Below are positions 1-8,631 of a DNA stretch of 64,000 nt, piece by piece. Source of the DNA: Deltaproteobacteria bacterium (lineage in GTDB: Bacteria; Myxococcota_A; Polyangia; Polyangiales; JADJMO01); NCBI GenBank assembly GCA_025363655.1, contig JANYDK010000083.1, positions 124,001-188,000 of the forward strand, given 5' to 3'. A program made the position numbers and the translations under genes. The notes under the pieces are model-generated. The model saw nothing but the letters and a program-made list of their open reading frames with translations, ran no database searches and was not told the origin of the DNA. The stretch's first letter is position 1. The number at the start of each line of letters is the position of its first letter.

Positions 1-1032
1 GACATGGTCGTGACGATCTCGCACGGCGGCTACATCAAGCGCACGCCGGTGACGACGTATCGCGCGCAGAAGCGCGGCGGCAAAGGCAAGCTCGGCATGG
101 AAGCCCGTGATGAAGACTGGGTGAACCAGCTCTTCGTCGCCAGCACGCACGCCTACGTCTTCTTCTTCAGCGACCGCGGCAAGGTCTACGTGAAGAAGGT
201 CTACGAAGTCCCGCTCGCCGCCCGCAACGCCAAGGGTCGCGCCATCGTCAACTTCGTCGGCATGGAGCCGGGCGAAAAAGTCGCCGCCATCGTCGAGATC
301 CCCAAGATCGAAGCCGGCAAGTTCGTCGTCACGCTCACCCGCGGCGGCATCATCAAGAAGACCGAGCTCACCGACTACGAGAATTTCCGCGAAAAAGGCA
401 TCATCGGCGTCAAGATCGAGGGCGACGATCAGCTCCTCTCGGCGGCGCTCACCGACGGCACCCGCCAAATCATGATCGGCACCAAGGTCGGCATGTCGAT
501 TCGCTTCCCCGAAGAGCAAGTGCGCTCGATGGGCCGCGCCACCGTCGGCGTGAAGGGCATCGAGCTCCGCGAAGACGATCAGGTCGTCGGCCTCGCCGTC
601 ACCGAAGACGGGTGCGATCAGGTGCTCGCGATCACCGAGCGCGGGTTCGGCAAGCGCACGCACCTCGAGCAGTTCCGCGAGCAGAAGCGCGGCGGCGTCG
701 GCGTCGCCCTCATCGACACCGGCGATCGCAACGGCTTCTGCATCGGCCTCCGCTTGGTCAATCCCGAGCACGAAATCATGCTCATCACCGATCAAGGCCA
801 GACGCTCCGCACCAAGGTCGCCGAGGTCAAAGAGACCAAAGACCGAGGCGCGATGGGCGTGCGCGTGATGACGTTGGAAGACGGCGAACGCGTCGTCGCC
901 TTCGAGCGCCTCGCCGAAGCCGAGCCGGTGCCCGAGCCCGAGGGCCTCGCCGGCGCAACCGAGACGCCGGAGGTCGGCGGCGGCACTGACGACGGCGGCA
1001 CGGGCTCGCTGCCGCCCGTCGGCGACGCTTGA
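1..1032 (+). CDS. gyrA: DNA gyrase subunit A, C-terminal part (5' end outside window)
   Basis: The reading frame is open from the first base, so the N-terminal breakage-reunion domain with the catalytic tyrosine lies upstream of the window. What remains is the C-terminal beta-pinwheel that wraps DNA and gives gyrase its supercoiling activity. The GyrA box QKRGGKGKLG is visible near fragment residue 23, which favours gyrase over topoisomerase IV ParC. Further blade motifs follow (RGGIIKKTELTDYENF, GFGKRTHLEQF, QTLRTKVAEV). The last 40 or so residues form an acidic, Gly/Pro-rich tail of the kind that tunes gyrase activity. The next gene starts about 20 bases after the stop. Identification is secure; only the start is missing. 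Confidence 0.96.
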   Translation, partial: DMVVTISHGGYIKRTPVTTYRAQKRGGKGKLGMEARDEDWVNQLFVASTHAYVFFFSDRGKVYVKKVYEVPLAARNAKGRAIVNFVGMEPGEKVAAIVEIPKIEAGKFVVTLTRGGIIKKTELTDYENFREKGIIGVKIEGDDQLLSAALTDGTRQIMIGTKVGMSIRFPEEQVRSMGRATVGVKGIELREDDQVVGLAVTEDGCDQVLAITERGFGKRTHLEQFREQKRGGVGVALIDTGDRNGFCIGLRLVNPEHEIMLITDQGQTLRTKVAEVKETKDRGAMGVRVMTLEDGERVVAFERLAEAEPVPEPEGLAGATETPEVGGGTDDGGTGSLPPVGDA

Positions 1033-1055
1033 GACGGTCTAGCGAGGCGATGCCC

Positions 1056-1895
1056 ATGATGCGTGAATCAGGCCTCTCGGCGGCGGAGCTCGATCAGTTC
1101 CGCCGCGACGGGTACCTCGTGGTGCCCGATCTCGTCTCGCGCGACACGTGCGCATCCCTCGTCGAGCGCGCGCGCAACCTCGTCGACGCCCTCGACCCGT
1201 CGGTGGTCTCCATCTTCTCCACCCAAGAGCAGACCCGCACCAGCGACGATCATTTTCTCGGCTCGGGCGACAAGGTTCGCTTCTTCTTCGAAGAGGAGGC
1301 CTTCCTCCCCGACGGCTCGCTGCGTCAGGCGAAGGCCGACAGCATCAACAAAATCGGCCACGCCCTCCACTCGCAAGATCCCGTCTTCGAGCCCTTCTCC
1401 ACGCAGCGTTCCTTCTTGGCGATCATCTCGTCGCTCGGTCAGAAGAAGCCGGCGCTCGTGCAGTCGATGTACATCTTCAAGAACCCGCACATCGGCGGTG
1501 ACGTCGCCTGTCACCAAGACGCGACCTTCCTCTACACCGAGCCGACCAGCGTCCTCGGCCTCTGGTTCGCGCTCGAAGACGCCACCCTCGACAACGGCTG
1601 TCTCTGGGCGCTCCCCGGTGGCCATCACGAGCCGTTGCGAAAACGCTTCGTGCGCAATTCCGGCGGCAGTGGCACGTCGTTCCTCCCGCTCGATCCGCAG
1701 CCACTCCCGCCGGTGACCACCGCTGCGCCATGGGTCCCGCTCGAAGCGAAGGCCGGCACCCTTGTGGTTTTGCACGGCCTCCTCCCGCACTTCAGCTGCG
1801 CCAATCGTTCGCCGAGGTCACGGCACGCCTACTCGCTGCACTACGTCGACGACGCGTGCCGATACCCGACCGACAACTGGCTGCAGCGCAACTGA
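1056..1895 (+). CDS. Phytanoyl-CoA dioxygenase (PhyH) family protein
   Basis: A 279-residue protein of the PhyH branch of non-haem Fe(II)/2-oxoglutarate dioxygenases. The iron-binding His-x-Asp is visible in CHQDATFLYTEP, and the distal histidine is in HGLLPHFSCANRSPRSRHAY, where a downstream arginine would bind 2-oxoglutarate. The GCLWALPGGH segment is also typical. The substrate cannot be read from the sequence; family members hydroxylate acyl-CoAs, amino acids or secondary metabolites. The start is the ATG at 1056, because GAGG at 1044-1047 lies 8 bases before it; ATGs at 1050 and 1059 are alternatives. It follows gyrA closely and may be read through from it, but no functional link is evident. 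Confidence 0.85.
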   Translation: MMRESGLSAAELDQFRRDGYLVVPDLVSRDTCASLVERARNLVDALDPSVVSIFSTQEQTRTSDDHFLGSGDKVRFFFEEEAFLPDGSLRQAKADSINKIGHALHSQDPVFEPFSTQRSFLAIISSLGQKKPALVQSMYIFKNPHIGGDVACHQDATFLYTEPTSVLGLWFALEDATLDNGCLWALPGGHHEPLRKRFVRNSGGSGTSFLPLDPQPLPPVTTAAPWVPLEAKAGTLVVLHGLLPHFSCANRSPRSRHAYSLHYVDDACRYPTDNWLQRN

Positions 1896-1914
1896 CGAGT
1901 CCCTACTTGTTGCG

Positions 1915-1926
1915 TATGCTTCCGGC
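1915..1926 (+). promoter_or_regulatory. Putative -10 box of a leaderless promoter
   Basis: TATGCT at 1915-1920 lies exactly 6 bases before the ATG at 1927, and CTGACG at 1892-1897 is a possible -35 with a 17-base spacer. No Shine-Dalgarno precedes the ATG. Transcription would start at or next to the start codon. Confidence 0.5.
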
Positions 1927-2496
1927 ATGGCAGCAGGTGGCATCATCGCGGCGGCTGCAGCCGCGGCGCATCGGCAGGCAGTAGAGACGGCCAACAAAGC
2001 TTGGGCGAGCTTCGCGCAAGCCACCCAGATGAAGCATCGACCTGGCAACACCAGCGAGTCGCATCCGATCCCACCGCGCGTCGAAGGCACCCTCGAAGAG
2101 CTGAAAGTCGCCTTCCAACTGGCGCTCGTCGGTGGCAACCAAGGGACCATGTTCACCGTCCCGCCGCCCAACCCGTTGGCGGTCAACATCGAGCTCACGC
2201 ACGAAGGATTGCCGCAAAAAATAGCGAAATTCTTCGGCGCGCAGGACATCGTCCTCGGCGAGCACGACTTCGACAAAGCCTTCATGGTCAAGGGCACCGA
2301 CGTCGCGCTGGTGAAGAAGCTCTTCCAACCGCAGAGCTGCGCCGAGCTCGTCGCCCTCGGCGTCTCCACCTTCGCCTATCGCTCGAGCGAGACCCACAAG
2401 GCGATGCTCGTCTTCGGCGTCCCACGCGTCGTCACCGAGAAGGCCGAGCTCGATCGTCTGCTCGTCCTCCTCGTCGCCCTCGGCCACGTGAGCTGA
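1927..2496 (+). CDS. Conserved-looking protein of unknown function
   Basis: I do not recognise this family. The 189-residue product begins with an Ala-rich stretch (MAAGGIIAAAAAAAHRQAV) that could be a short amphipathic or membrane-associating helix, followed by a globular mixed alpha/beta region without Cys clusters or obvious catalytic motifs. It has no clear signal peptide. The ATG at 1927 is chosen because the Ala-rich start and codon use begin there and a TANNNT box sits 6 bases upstream; the frame is open further upstream but overlaps the dioxygenase gene. It ends 4 bases before the serine hydrolase start, so the two are probably co-transcribed. Confidence 0.7.
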   Translation: MAAGGIIAAAAAAAHRQAVETANKAWASFAQATQMKHRPGNTSESHPIPPRVEGTLEELKVAFQLALVGGNQGTMFTVPPPNPLAVNIELTHEGLPQKIAKFFGAQDIVLGEHDFDKAFMVKGTDVALVKKLFQPQSCAELVALGVSTFAYRSSETHKAMLVFGVPRVVTEKAELDRLLVLLVALGHVS

Positions 2497-2500
2497 CCCG

Positions 2501-4177
2501 ATGCCGATTGAAAATCTCGCCTCGTGCGCGTTCTTCCGCGGGTGCTCCGCCGTCTCCTTCGCGCTCGTCGTCGGTTGCGGATCTTCCTCGAGCCCCGACG
2601 CGCCGGCCGACGGCAGCGTTCCCGTCGACACCGGAGGAGACGCCGCGCCGCTCGATGCGAGGCCGGAAGGAGGCGGCGACGCCAACGTCGAAGATCCGCC
2701 GATCGACCCGAAATATCAGGCGCTCGCCGATGCCATCGAGGCCGAGCGAAAGAAGATGGGCGCCCCGGGCGCTGCCTTCGCGCTCATCGAGCACGGCGAG
2801 GTCACCTTCTTCCACGGCTTCGGCACCAAGGGCCCGAGCAGCACCGAGCCGGTTCGTGCGCGCACCCTCTTCCGCATCGGCTCGATGACCAAGTCGCTCA
2901 CCGCCGCGACCTGTCTCTCCCTCGTCGACGAAGGAAAGATGGACACCAAGGCGCTGCTGAAGACGTACGTGCCCGACATCGCGCTGGAAACTCCCGGCGT
3001 CTCCACGCTCACCGTCTTCGATTTGCTCACGCACCAAGGCGGCCTCGAAGACTACCTGGCGATCGACGGCACCCACGACGACGTCGGACTCTCCAAGTTC
3101 CTCACCGGAAGCGCCTTCAAGACCTCGGTCTACTTCATGGCCCCGCCGGGCTCGTTCTGGAACTACTCGAATCCCAACTTCTACCTCGCGGGCCTCGCCG
3201 CCGAGCGCGCCAGCGGCGTCGGCTACCGGCAAGCGGTCCACGATCGCATCCTCGCCCCGCTCGGCATGAACCGCACCTTCTTCCTCGGCAGCGAGGTGGT
3301 CGACGACGGTGACTACGCGAACGGGAAATCGACGGACAATGATGGCAAACCGTGGGACGTCGCGCCCTCCTCGTACGACAATAGTTGGGCTCGTCCGGCG
3401 GGCTATGCCTACTCGAGCGTCCTCGACTACGCGCGCTTCGTGCAGTTCCTCCACAGCGGCAAGCCGGCGGTGATCTCCGACGCGCAGCGCGCGGCGATGC
3501 AGAGCTTCCAGGTCGACACCCACTCGTTCGGCTCTGCACAGGGCTACGGCTACGCGCTCTTCGTCACCACCGGCTTCCGCCTCGGCTCCAGTTGGTATCC
3601 GATCAAGCTCGTCAGTCACGGCGGCGACATCCCGGGATTTGCCGCCGATTTCTACTACGTGCCCTCGACCGGCTTCGGCGTCGTCAGCTTCGCGTCGGCC
3701 GACGGCGCGCATTTCCAGACCGCCGTCGGGCTCGCGCTCCAGAGCTTCGGCGAGCTCCCGGCGTCGAGCACGGTGCCCGCCGACGCCAAGCCCGACCCGA
3801 CGATCTTCCCGCAGTACGCCGGCACCTACGACGATCCGCACAACGTCGGCACCGTCACCGTCAGCGTCACCGGCGGCGCGGTCTCGATCTCGATGCCCGC
3901 CGTCGAAGCAGCCGGCATTCCCTACACCAAGGCGCTCACGCCGGTCACGGCCGACAGCTTCCAGCTCGCCATCCAAGGCACGACGACCATCGTCACGTTC
4001 ATCAAAGATGCGAAGGACACGGCCGGCGCCTATCGTTGGCTCCGCACGCGGCAGTTCGTCGCCCAGAACAGCACCGCTCTCCCACCTGCGCACCATATCC
4101 CCGTGCACGTCGATGCCGAGGCTCTGCGCGAAAAGCTCCATCGCCCAAGCGACCAAAACGTCCTCGATTTTCGCTGA
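2501..4177 (+). CDS. Secreted serine hydrolase, beta-lactamase (class C/PBP4) fold, lipoprotein
   Basis: A 558-residue lipoprotein of the beta-lactamase/D-Ala-D-Ala carboxypeptidase superfamily. The N-terminus has a hydrophobic stretch ending in the lipobox LVVGC, followed by a Ser/Asp/Gly-rich linker of about 40 residues. The three catalytic motifs are in order: SxxK in SMTKSL near residue 130, YxN in FWNYSNPNF near 220, and HGG in KLVSHGGDIPG near 370. This arrangement is shared by AmpC-like enzymes, esterases and peptidases, so the substrate is uncertain and antibiotic resistance should not be assumed. A C-terminal beta-rich region of about 130 residues resembles the lipocalin-like tail found in many of these proteins. 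It starts 4 bases after the previous gene. Confidence 0.88.
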   Translation: MPIENLASCAFFRGCSAVSFALVVGCGSSSSPDAPADGSVPVDTGGDAAPLDARPEGGGDANVEDPPIDPKYQALADAIEAERKKMGAPGAAFALIEHGEVTFFHGFGTKGPSSTEPVRARTLFRIGSMTKSLTAATCLSLVDEGKMDTKALLKTYVPDIALETPGVSTLTVFDLLTHQGGLEDYLAIDGTHDDVGLSKFLTGSAFKTSVYFMAPPGSFWNYSNPNFYLAGLAAERASGVGYRQAVHDRILAPLGMNRTFFLGSEVVDDGDYANGKSTDNDGKPWDVAPSSYDNSWARPAGYAYSSVLDYARFVQFLHSGKPAVISDAQRAAMQSFQVDTHSFGSAQGYGYALFVTTGFRLGSSWYPIKLVSHGGDIPGFAADFYYVPSTGFGVVSFASADGAHFQTAVGLALQSFGELPASSTVPADAKPDPTIFPQYAGTYDDPHNVGTVTVSVTGGAVSISMPAVEAAGIPYTKALTPVTADSFQLAIQGTTTIVTFIKDAKDTAGAYRWLRTRQFVAQNSTALPPAHHIPVHVDAEALREKLHRPSDQNVLDFR

Positions 4178-4287
4178 TTCACGCGCCGAGTGACCCGTTG
4201 TCTCACCGCTCCGGCATAACTGGGGCGGATTCGGCGTTGCGCCCCTTGAGGCGGGCCGGTTTCCCGGTAACCTCTGGAGGTCTTCAC

Positions 4288-6315
4288 GTGACCTTTGAGG
4301 TTCGCTCTGCGAACCTTGCTTCCGAGCAACCGATGGCCCGCCTCATCCTCGCCACCGCAGACGGCACGCAATCGGTCGAGTTGCGGCCCACCAACACGCT
4401 CGGACGCCACCCCAACAACTCCATCCAGCTGCTCGACAAGATCGTCTCGAAAGAGCACTGCGTCATCGAGCTGCGCGACGGCCACTGGATCCTCCGCGAT
4501 CTCGGCTCGCTCAACGGCACGTACATCAACAGCGAGCGCGTCGCCGGCGAGCGAGGCCTTCGCCACGGTGACGAAATCGCGCTCGGCGCTACGCGCGCCC
4601 GCTTCGACGACGGCTCCTCTGCGTTGCCGCAGCGTGGTTTCTCCGCCCTTCCTCCTGGCGTCGCGCCCGGACAAGGCGCCGTGCAGCAGCCGCTCCCCGC
4701 CGCGCCGCCGCAGCAGCAAATCCCCGCCGCGGGTTACCAACCGGGTGGCTCGCCGACGGGGCAAGGTCTCCCGGGGCAGTTCCCGTACCCGCCGGTGCAA
4801 GGCGGCGCAGCCAATCCGGCGTTCCGCCCGAGCCTCACCGGCAGTCCACAACCGGGCCAGCCCGGACAACCTGGCCAGGCGGTGGTCAATCCGCCGGCCG
4901 GCAATCCGATCACGGCCGTCTCCGGTGCACCCGTTCGTGCGTATGGCGCGCCACCGCAGCAGCAGCCTCCGCCGCATGGTCCGGGCGCCTTCGGCAGCAC
5001 GCGCATGGTCGAGGTCCAGAAGGATCAGAACCGCGCCATCGGCACGCAAATCGCTGCGGTGCAGAAGGGGTTCGCACCCTTCGAGCAAATCGCGCACGAG
5101 CCGCAGACGGTCCGCGACGACTACGAGCGCCTGCGCATCGCCTACGAGGTGACGCGTGAGCTCGCCGGCGAGCGCGAGGCCGACGCCGTCATCAACAAGA
5201 TCCTCACCGCCTGCTTCAAGTTCGTCCGCGCCGACCGCGGCGTCGTCTTCCTCGAAGAAGACGGCCAGCTCGTCCCCCGCTGCAATCGCCGTCGCTCCGG
5301 CGGAGAAGCGCCGGTCGTCGTCAGCTCGACCATCCTCGATCACGTGCGCAACACGCGCTCGGCCGTGCTCACCAACGACGCCGCGATGGACTTCGCGAGC
5401 TCGAAGGGCAAGAGCATGATCCTGAACCGCATCACCTCCGCGATGGTGGTGCCGCTCATCCACAACGACGCCCTCCTCGGCATCCTCTGGCTCGACAGCG
5501 AGCAACTCGCCGTCTTCCAGAGCAAGGAGCTCGAGCTCATCACCGCGATGGCCTACCAGGCCGCGATGTTCCTCGAGAACGCGCTCCTCGTGAAGAAGGT
5601 CGCCGCCGAAATCATCACCCGCGACCGCTTTTCTCGGCTCCTTTCGCCGAACCTCGCGCAGCAGGTCATCGCCGGCAAGCTCGACGTCAAGCTCGGCGGC
5701 GAGCAGCTGAAAGAGTGCACGGTCTTCAACAGCGACATCCGCGGCTTCACCCGGATGAGCGACGGCGCCGAGCCGGCGAAGATCGTCGACATGCTCAACG
5801 AGTACTTCGAGATGATGGTCGACGTGCTCTTCAAGTACGAAGGCACCCTCGACAAGTTCATGGGCGACGGCATCATGGCGCTCTTCGGCGCGCCGGTTTC
5901 GCACCCGGACGATCCCGCGCGTAGCGTCTCCACCGCGCTCGAGATGATGGACGTCCTCGGCCAGCTCAACCGCAAGCGCATCGCGCGCAACGAGTCGGCC
6001 CTCGCCATCGGCATCGGCATCCACACCGGTCCGCTCGTCGCTGGCTACGTCGGCAGCAGCAAAGCGCTCAGTTACACGGTCATCGGCGACACCGCGAACA
6101 CGTCGGCTCGGCTTTGCGGCATCGCCGAATCGGGGCAGGTCATCGTCAGCGAGACCACGGCTGCGCGCCTCGGCAACCGCTTCGATTTGGTCGAGCTCCC
6201 GCCCGCCAAGCTCAAGGGCAAAGAGCGTCCGCTCCGCTGCTTCGACGTCAAGGGCGAGCGCGGCGTTCCTCGCGCGAGCATCGTCGGCGCCGGCGTCACC
6301 GCCCCCGTCACCTGA
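4288..6315 (+). CDS. FHA-GAF-class III adenylate cyclase
   Basis: A 675-residue cytoplasmic signalling enzyme predicted to make cAMP. An N-terminal FHA domain (residues ~20-105, with LGRHPNNSIQ, VSKEHC and LGSLNGTYIN) binds phospho-threonine. A Pro/Gln/Gly-rich linker of about 130 residues follows, then a GAF domain (~285-440) and a class III cyclase domain (~455-640). The metal-binding aspartates are in FNSDIRGFTRMSD and MGDGIMALFGAP; the Lys in DKFMGDG and the Asp in VIGDTANTSARL specify adenine; the Asn and Arg of NTSAR are the transition-state pair. The start is the GTG at 4288, 7 bases after GGAGG (4276-4280); an internal ATG at 4333 lacks a ribosome site. FHA coupling suggests control by a Ser/Thr kinase. 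Confidence 0.9.
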   Translation: MTFEVRSANLASEQPMARLILATADGTQSVELRPTNTLGRHPNNSIQLLDKIVSKEHCVIELRDGHWILRDLGSLNGTYINSERVAGERGLRHGDEIALGATRARFDDGSSALPQRGFSALPPGVAPGQGAVQQPLPAAPPQQQIPAAGYQPGGSPTGQGLPGQFPYPPVQGGAANPAFRPSLTGSPQPGQPGQPGQAVVNPPAGNPITAVSGAPVRAYGAPPQQQPPPHGPGAFGSTRMVEVQKDQNRAIGTQIAAVQKGFAPFEQIAHEPQTVRDDYERLRIAYEVTRELAGEREADAVINKILTACFKFVRADRGVVFLEEDGQLVPRCNRRRSGGEAPVVVSSTILDHVRNTRSAVLTNDAAMDFASSKGKSMILNRITSAMVVPLIHNDALLGILWLDSEQLAVFQSKELELITAMAYQAAMFLENALLVKKVAAEIITRDRFSRLLSPNLAQQVIAGKLDVKLGGEQLKECTVFNSDIRGFTRMSDGAEPAKIVDMLNEYFEMMVDVLFKYEGTLDKFMGDGIMALFGAPVSHPDDPARSVSTALEMMDVLGQLNRKRIARNESALAIGIGIHTGPLVAGYVGSSKALSYTVIGDTANTSARLCGIAESGQVIVSETTAARLGNRFDLVELPPAKLKGKERPLRCFDVKGERGVPRASIVGAGVTAPVT

Positions 6316-6357
6316 CGCACTGGCTGCGCAGCAATCTTTGGCGAACGGCACATGCGT

Positions 6358-6392
6358 TTGCTCCCCTCGTGCGCGCTGAGTAGCGTGCGGCG
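6358..6392 (+). promoter_or_regulatory. Putative leaderless promoter of accA
   Basis: TTGCTC at 6358-6363 and TAGCGT at 6381-6386 are separated by 17 bases. The -10 box ends 6 bases before the accA ATG and there is no ribosome site, so the transcript probably starts at the ATG. The box lies in the 77-base gap after the cyclase gene. Confidence 0.5.
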
Positions 6393-7352
6393 ATGGCCGA
6401 TCTCCCCTTCGAGCAGCCGATCGCCGAGCTGTCCGCGCGTGTCCGCGATCTTCGCGCGCTCGCCGAGGGTGATCCGAAATACGCCGCCGAGCTGCGGCGC
6501 CTCGAGGACAAAGTCGCGCGCCTCTCGCGTGAGCTCTACCAAGACCTGACGCCGTGGCAGCGCGTGCAGCTCTCGCGACATCCGCGTCGGCCCTTCTTCA
6601 GCGACTACCTGCCGCTCATGTTCGACGACTTCCTCGAGCTGCACGGCGATCGCACCTTCGGCGACGACGCCGCGATCATCGCCGGCTTCGCGCGCTATCC
6701 GAAGGGGCCGCGTGGTCGCAGCGTGCTGGTGATTGGCCAGGAAAAAGGGCGCGGGACGAAGGAAGCGGTCAAACGCAACTGGGGCATGGCGAACCCAGAG
6801 GGCTATCGCAAGGCGCGTCGTTTGATGGAGCTCGCCGGGCGCTTCAAGAAGCCGGTCATCACCTTCATCGACACCAAGGGCGCATACCCCGGCCTCGGCG
6901 CCGAAGAGCGCGGTCAGAGCGAGGCCATCGGCCAGTGCCTCCTGGCGATGTCGCGACTTCCCGTGCCGGTGATCGCCTGCATCGTCGGTGAAGGTGGCTC
7001 TGGCGGCGCGCTGGCGCTCGGCGTCGCCAACCGCGTCCTCGCCCTCGAGCACACTTGGTACAGCGTCATCTCCCCCGAGGCATGCGCGTCGATCCTCTGG
7101 AAGGACGGCTCGCTCGGCGAAAGAGCAGCCGCGGTGTTGAAGCCGACCGCGCAGATGGCCCTCGAGCTCGGCGCCGTCGATCAAGTCGTCGACGAGCCTC
7201 CCGGCGGCGCGCACCACGACGTCGAGGGAGCCGCGCGTCGACTCGACTCCGCGCTCCGCGAAGCGCTCGCTTCGCTCGAAGGCCTGAGCGAGGAAGAGCT
7301 CATCGAAGACCGCTATCGCCGCTTCCGTCGCCTCGGCGCCATTCACGCCTAG
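6393..7352 (+). CDS. accA: Acetyl-CoA carboxylase carboxyltransferase subunit alpha
   Basis: The alpha half of the carboxyltransferase that moves the carboxyl group from biotin to acetyl-CoA, the first committed step of fatty acid synthesis. At 319 residues it has exactly the usual length. An N-terminal helical pair (FEQPIAELSARVRDL) is followed by the crotonase-like core, with TPWQRVQLSRHPRRP, GDRTFGDDAAIIAGFAR, FIDTKGAYPGLGAEERGQS and GEGGSGGALALGVANRV, all diagnostic of AccA. The beta subunit gene accD, which carries the zinc finger, is not in the window. The following gene is an enoyl-CoA hydratase, so a lipid-metabolism grouping is plausible. Confidence 0.96.
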   Translation: MADLPFEQPIAELSARVRDLRALAEGDPKYAAELRRLEDKVARLSRELYQDLTPWQRVQLSRHPRRPFFSDYLPLMFDDFLELHGDRTFGDDAAIIAGFARYPKGPRGRSVLVIGQEKGRGTKEAVKRNWGMANPEGYRKARRLMELAGRFKKPVITFIDTKGAYPGLGAEERGQSEAIGQCLLAMSRLPVPVIACIVGEGGSGGALALGVANRVLALEHTWYSVISPEACASILWKDGSLGERAAAVLKPTAQMALELGAVDQVVDEPPGGAHHDVEGAARRLDSALREALASLEGLSEEELIEDRYRRFRRLGAIHA

Positions 7353-7360
7353 AATTCTGC

Positions 7361-7373
7361 TAACTTTCGCTGG
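7361..7373 (+). promoter_or_regulatory. Putative -10 box of a leaderless promoter
   Basis: TAACTT at 7361-7366 lies 7 bases before the ATG of the enoyl-CoA hydratase gene, inside the 21-base gap after accA. No ribosome site is present. Confidence 0.4.
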
Positions 7374-8198
7374 ATGTCCGAGCCGTCGATCCTCGTCGAG
7401 CGCATCGCCGTTCCCCACGATCCGCCCGGCCGCTTCGTCGTCAAAATCGTCCTCAATCGTCCGCAGGCACGCAACGCGCTGACGCGACCGATGCTCCAAG
7501 AGGGGCGCAAGGCGATGGACGCGGCCGCGCGCGACAAGTCGGTGCGCGCGATCATCCTCACCGGCGCGGGAGAAGACGAGCGCGCTGCTTTCTGTGCCGG
7601 CGCCGACCTCCGCGCCTCGGTCGCGGAAGATCCCGACATGTTCGACAACCTCGAGCTCTATCTCGACGACTACCACGCGTTCGTGAAGTCGATTTGGTAC
7701 GCGCCCAAGCCGGTCATCGCCGCCGTCGACGGTGGAGCGGTCGGCTTCGGGTGTGATGTCGCGCTCGCCTGCGATTTACGGCTCGTCAGCGCGCGCGGCT
7801 ACTTCCAGGAAGCGTTCACCAAGATCGGCCTCATGCCCGACGGCGGCGGCACCGGCACGCTGGTGCGCCTCGTCGGCCTCGGCGTCGCCACCGAGCTCAT
7901 CTATCTCGCGTCGAAGGTCGACGCCGAACGCGCCAAATCACTCGGCCTCGCGACGCGCGTCCATCCGCCTGGCGAGCTCGCGAAGGAAGCGCTCGCCCTC
8001 GCCATGCAGCTCGCCGACGGTCCGCCGATCGCCCTCGAAGAGGCGAAGAAATCGCTGCACGCGTCGCTCGGCATCACCATCGACGACGTCCTCGCGCGGG
8101 AACGCGAAGGTCAGCTCCGTTGTCTGCGTACGAGTGACTGTCTCGAAGGCGTGATGTCGTGGGCGCAGAAGCGCGCCCCGCAATTCCAAGGGAAGTGA
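7374..8198 (+). CDS. Enoyl-CoA hydratase/isomerase (crotonase) family protein
   Basis: A 274-residue crotonase-fold enzyme acting on an acyl-CoA thioester. RPQARNALTRPML gives the N-terminal CoA-binding strand, AFCAGADLR the first oxyanion-hole loop, and VDGGAVGFGCDVALACDLRL the second oxyanion segment with the following helix. The C-terminal helical region (EEAKKSLHASLG) completes the fold. Residues usually acting as the two catalytic glutamates of true hydratases are not obvious: the position after the second oxyanion loop reads FTKIGLMPDGGGTGTL, which fits isomerases or other family activities. Exact chemistry is therefore open. It lies 21 bases after accA, has its own putative -10 box, and may act in beta-oxidation or branched-chain degradation. 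Confidence 0.86.
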   Translation: MSEPSILVERIAVPHDPPGRFVVKIVLNRPQARNALTRPMLQEGRKAMDAAARDKSVRAIILTGAGEDERAAFCAGADLRASVAEDPDMFDNLELYLDDYHAFVKSIWYAPKPVIAAVDGGAVGFGCDVALACDLRLVSARGYFQEAFTKIGLMPDGGGTGTLVRLVGLGVATELIYLASKVDAERAKSLGLATRVHPPGELAKEALALAMQLADGPPIALEEAKKSLHASLGITIDDVLAREREGQLRCLRTSDCLEGVMSWAQKRAPQFQGK

Positions 8199-8234
8199 CG
8201 ACGATGGGCCAGCGTTCTTCCAAGCGAGCTCGAC

Positions 8235-8573
8235 ATGGCTGACGCGGCACTGCCGTCGGCCTCCGTCTCGGCGCCTGCGCCCACCGGTCATCCCTACGTC
8301 GCCCCTTCGGCGTTCACCAAGCCGTTGCCGACCGCGGCGTCCAACCCTGCGATGACCGCACCTCCCGGATCGACCGTCGAAGAGATCGTCGAACGCCCAC
8401 AACCGAGGACGTTGGCGCGCGGCAAGTGGGAGGTTAAGTCGACCACCGTGTGGCTGGTCGTGGTCGCCGCCGCCATCTTCATCTGTCTCTACACGCTCGT
8501 TCGATTCCGCAACGCGCAAGAGCGCAAGCGTCGCGAGCTCGCCCGCATCACCACCTTCAAGCGAAGCACGTAG
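8235..8573 (+). CDS. Small single-span membrane protein of unknown function
   Basis: A 112-residue protein with a Pro/Ala/Ser-rich N-terminal half and one transmembrane helix (TVWLVVVAAAIFICLYTLV, about residues 73-91) followed by a basic tail rich in Arg and Lys (RFRNAQERKRRELAR). The positive-inside rule puts the tail in the cytoplasm and the Pro-rich part outside. No family is recognised. The ATG at 8235 gives a protein whose composition matches its neighbours. It lies between the enoyl-CoA hydratase and the YbhN-like gene on the same strand. Confidence 0.65.
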   Translation: MADAALPSASVSAPAPTGHPYVAPSAFTKPLPTAASNPAMTAPPGSTVEEIVERPQPRTLARGKWEVKSTTVWLVVVAAAIFICLYTLVRFRNAQERKRRELARITTFKRST

Positions 8574-8631
8574 CACCGCTCGTTCTCGTTGTTGCGCGGT
8601 GCGCTAGCCCGAGCTACACGCGCACGTCGCG

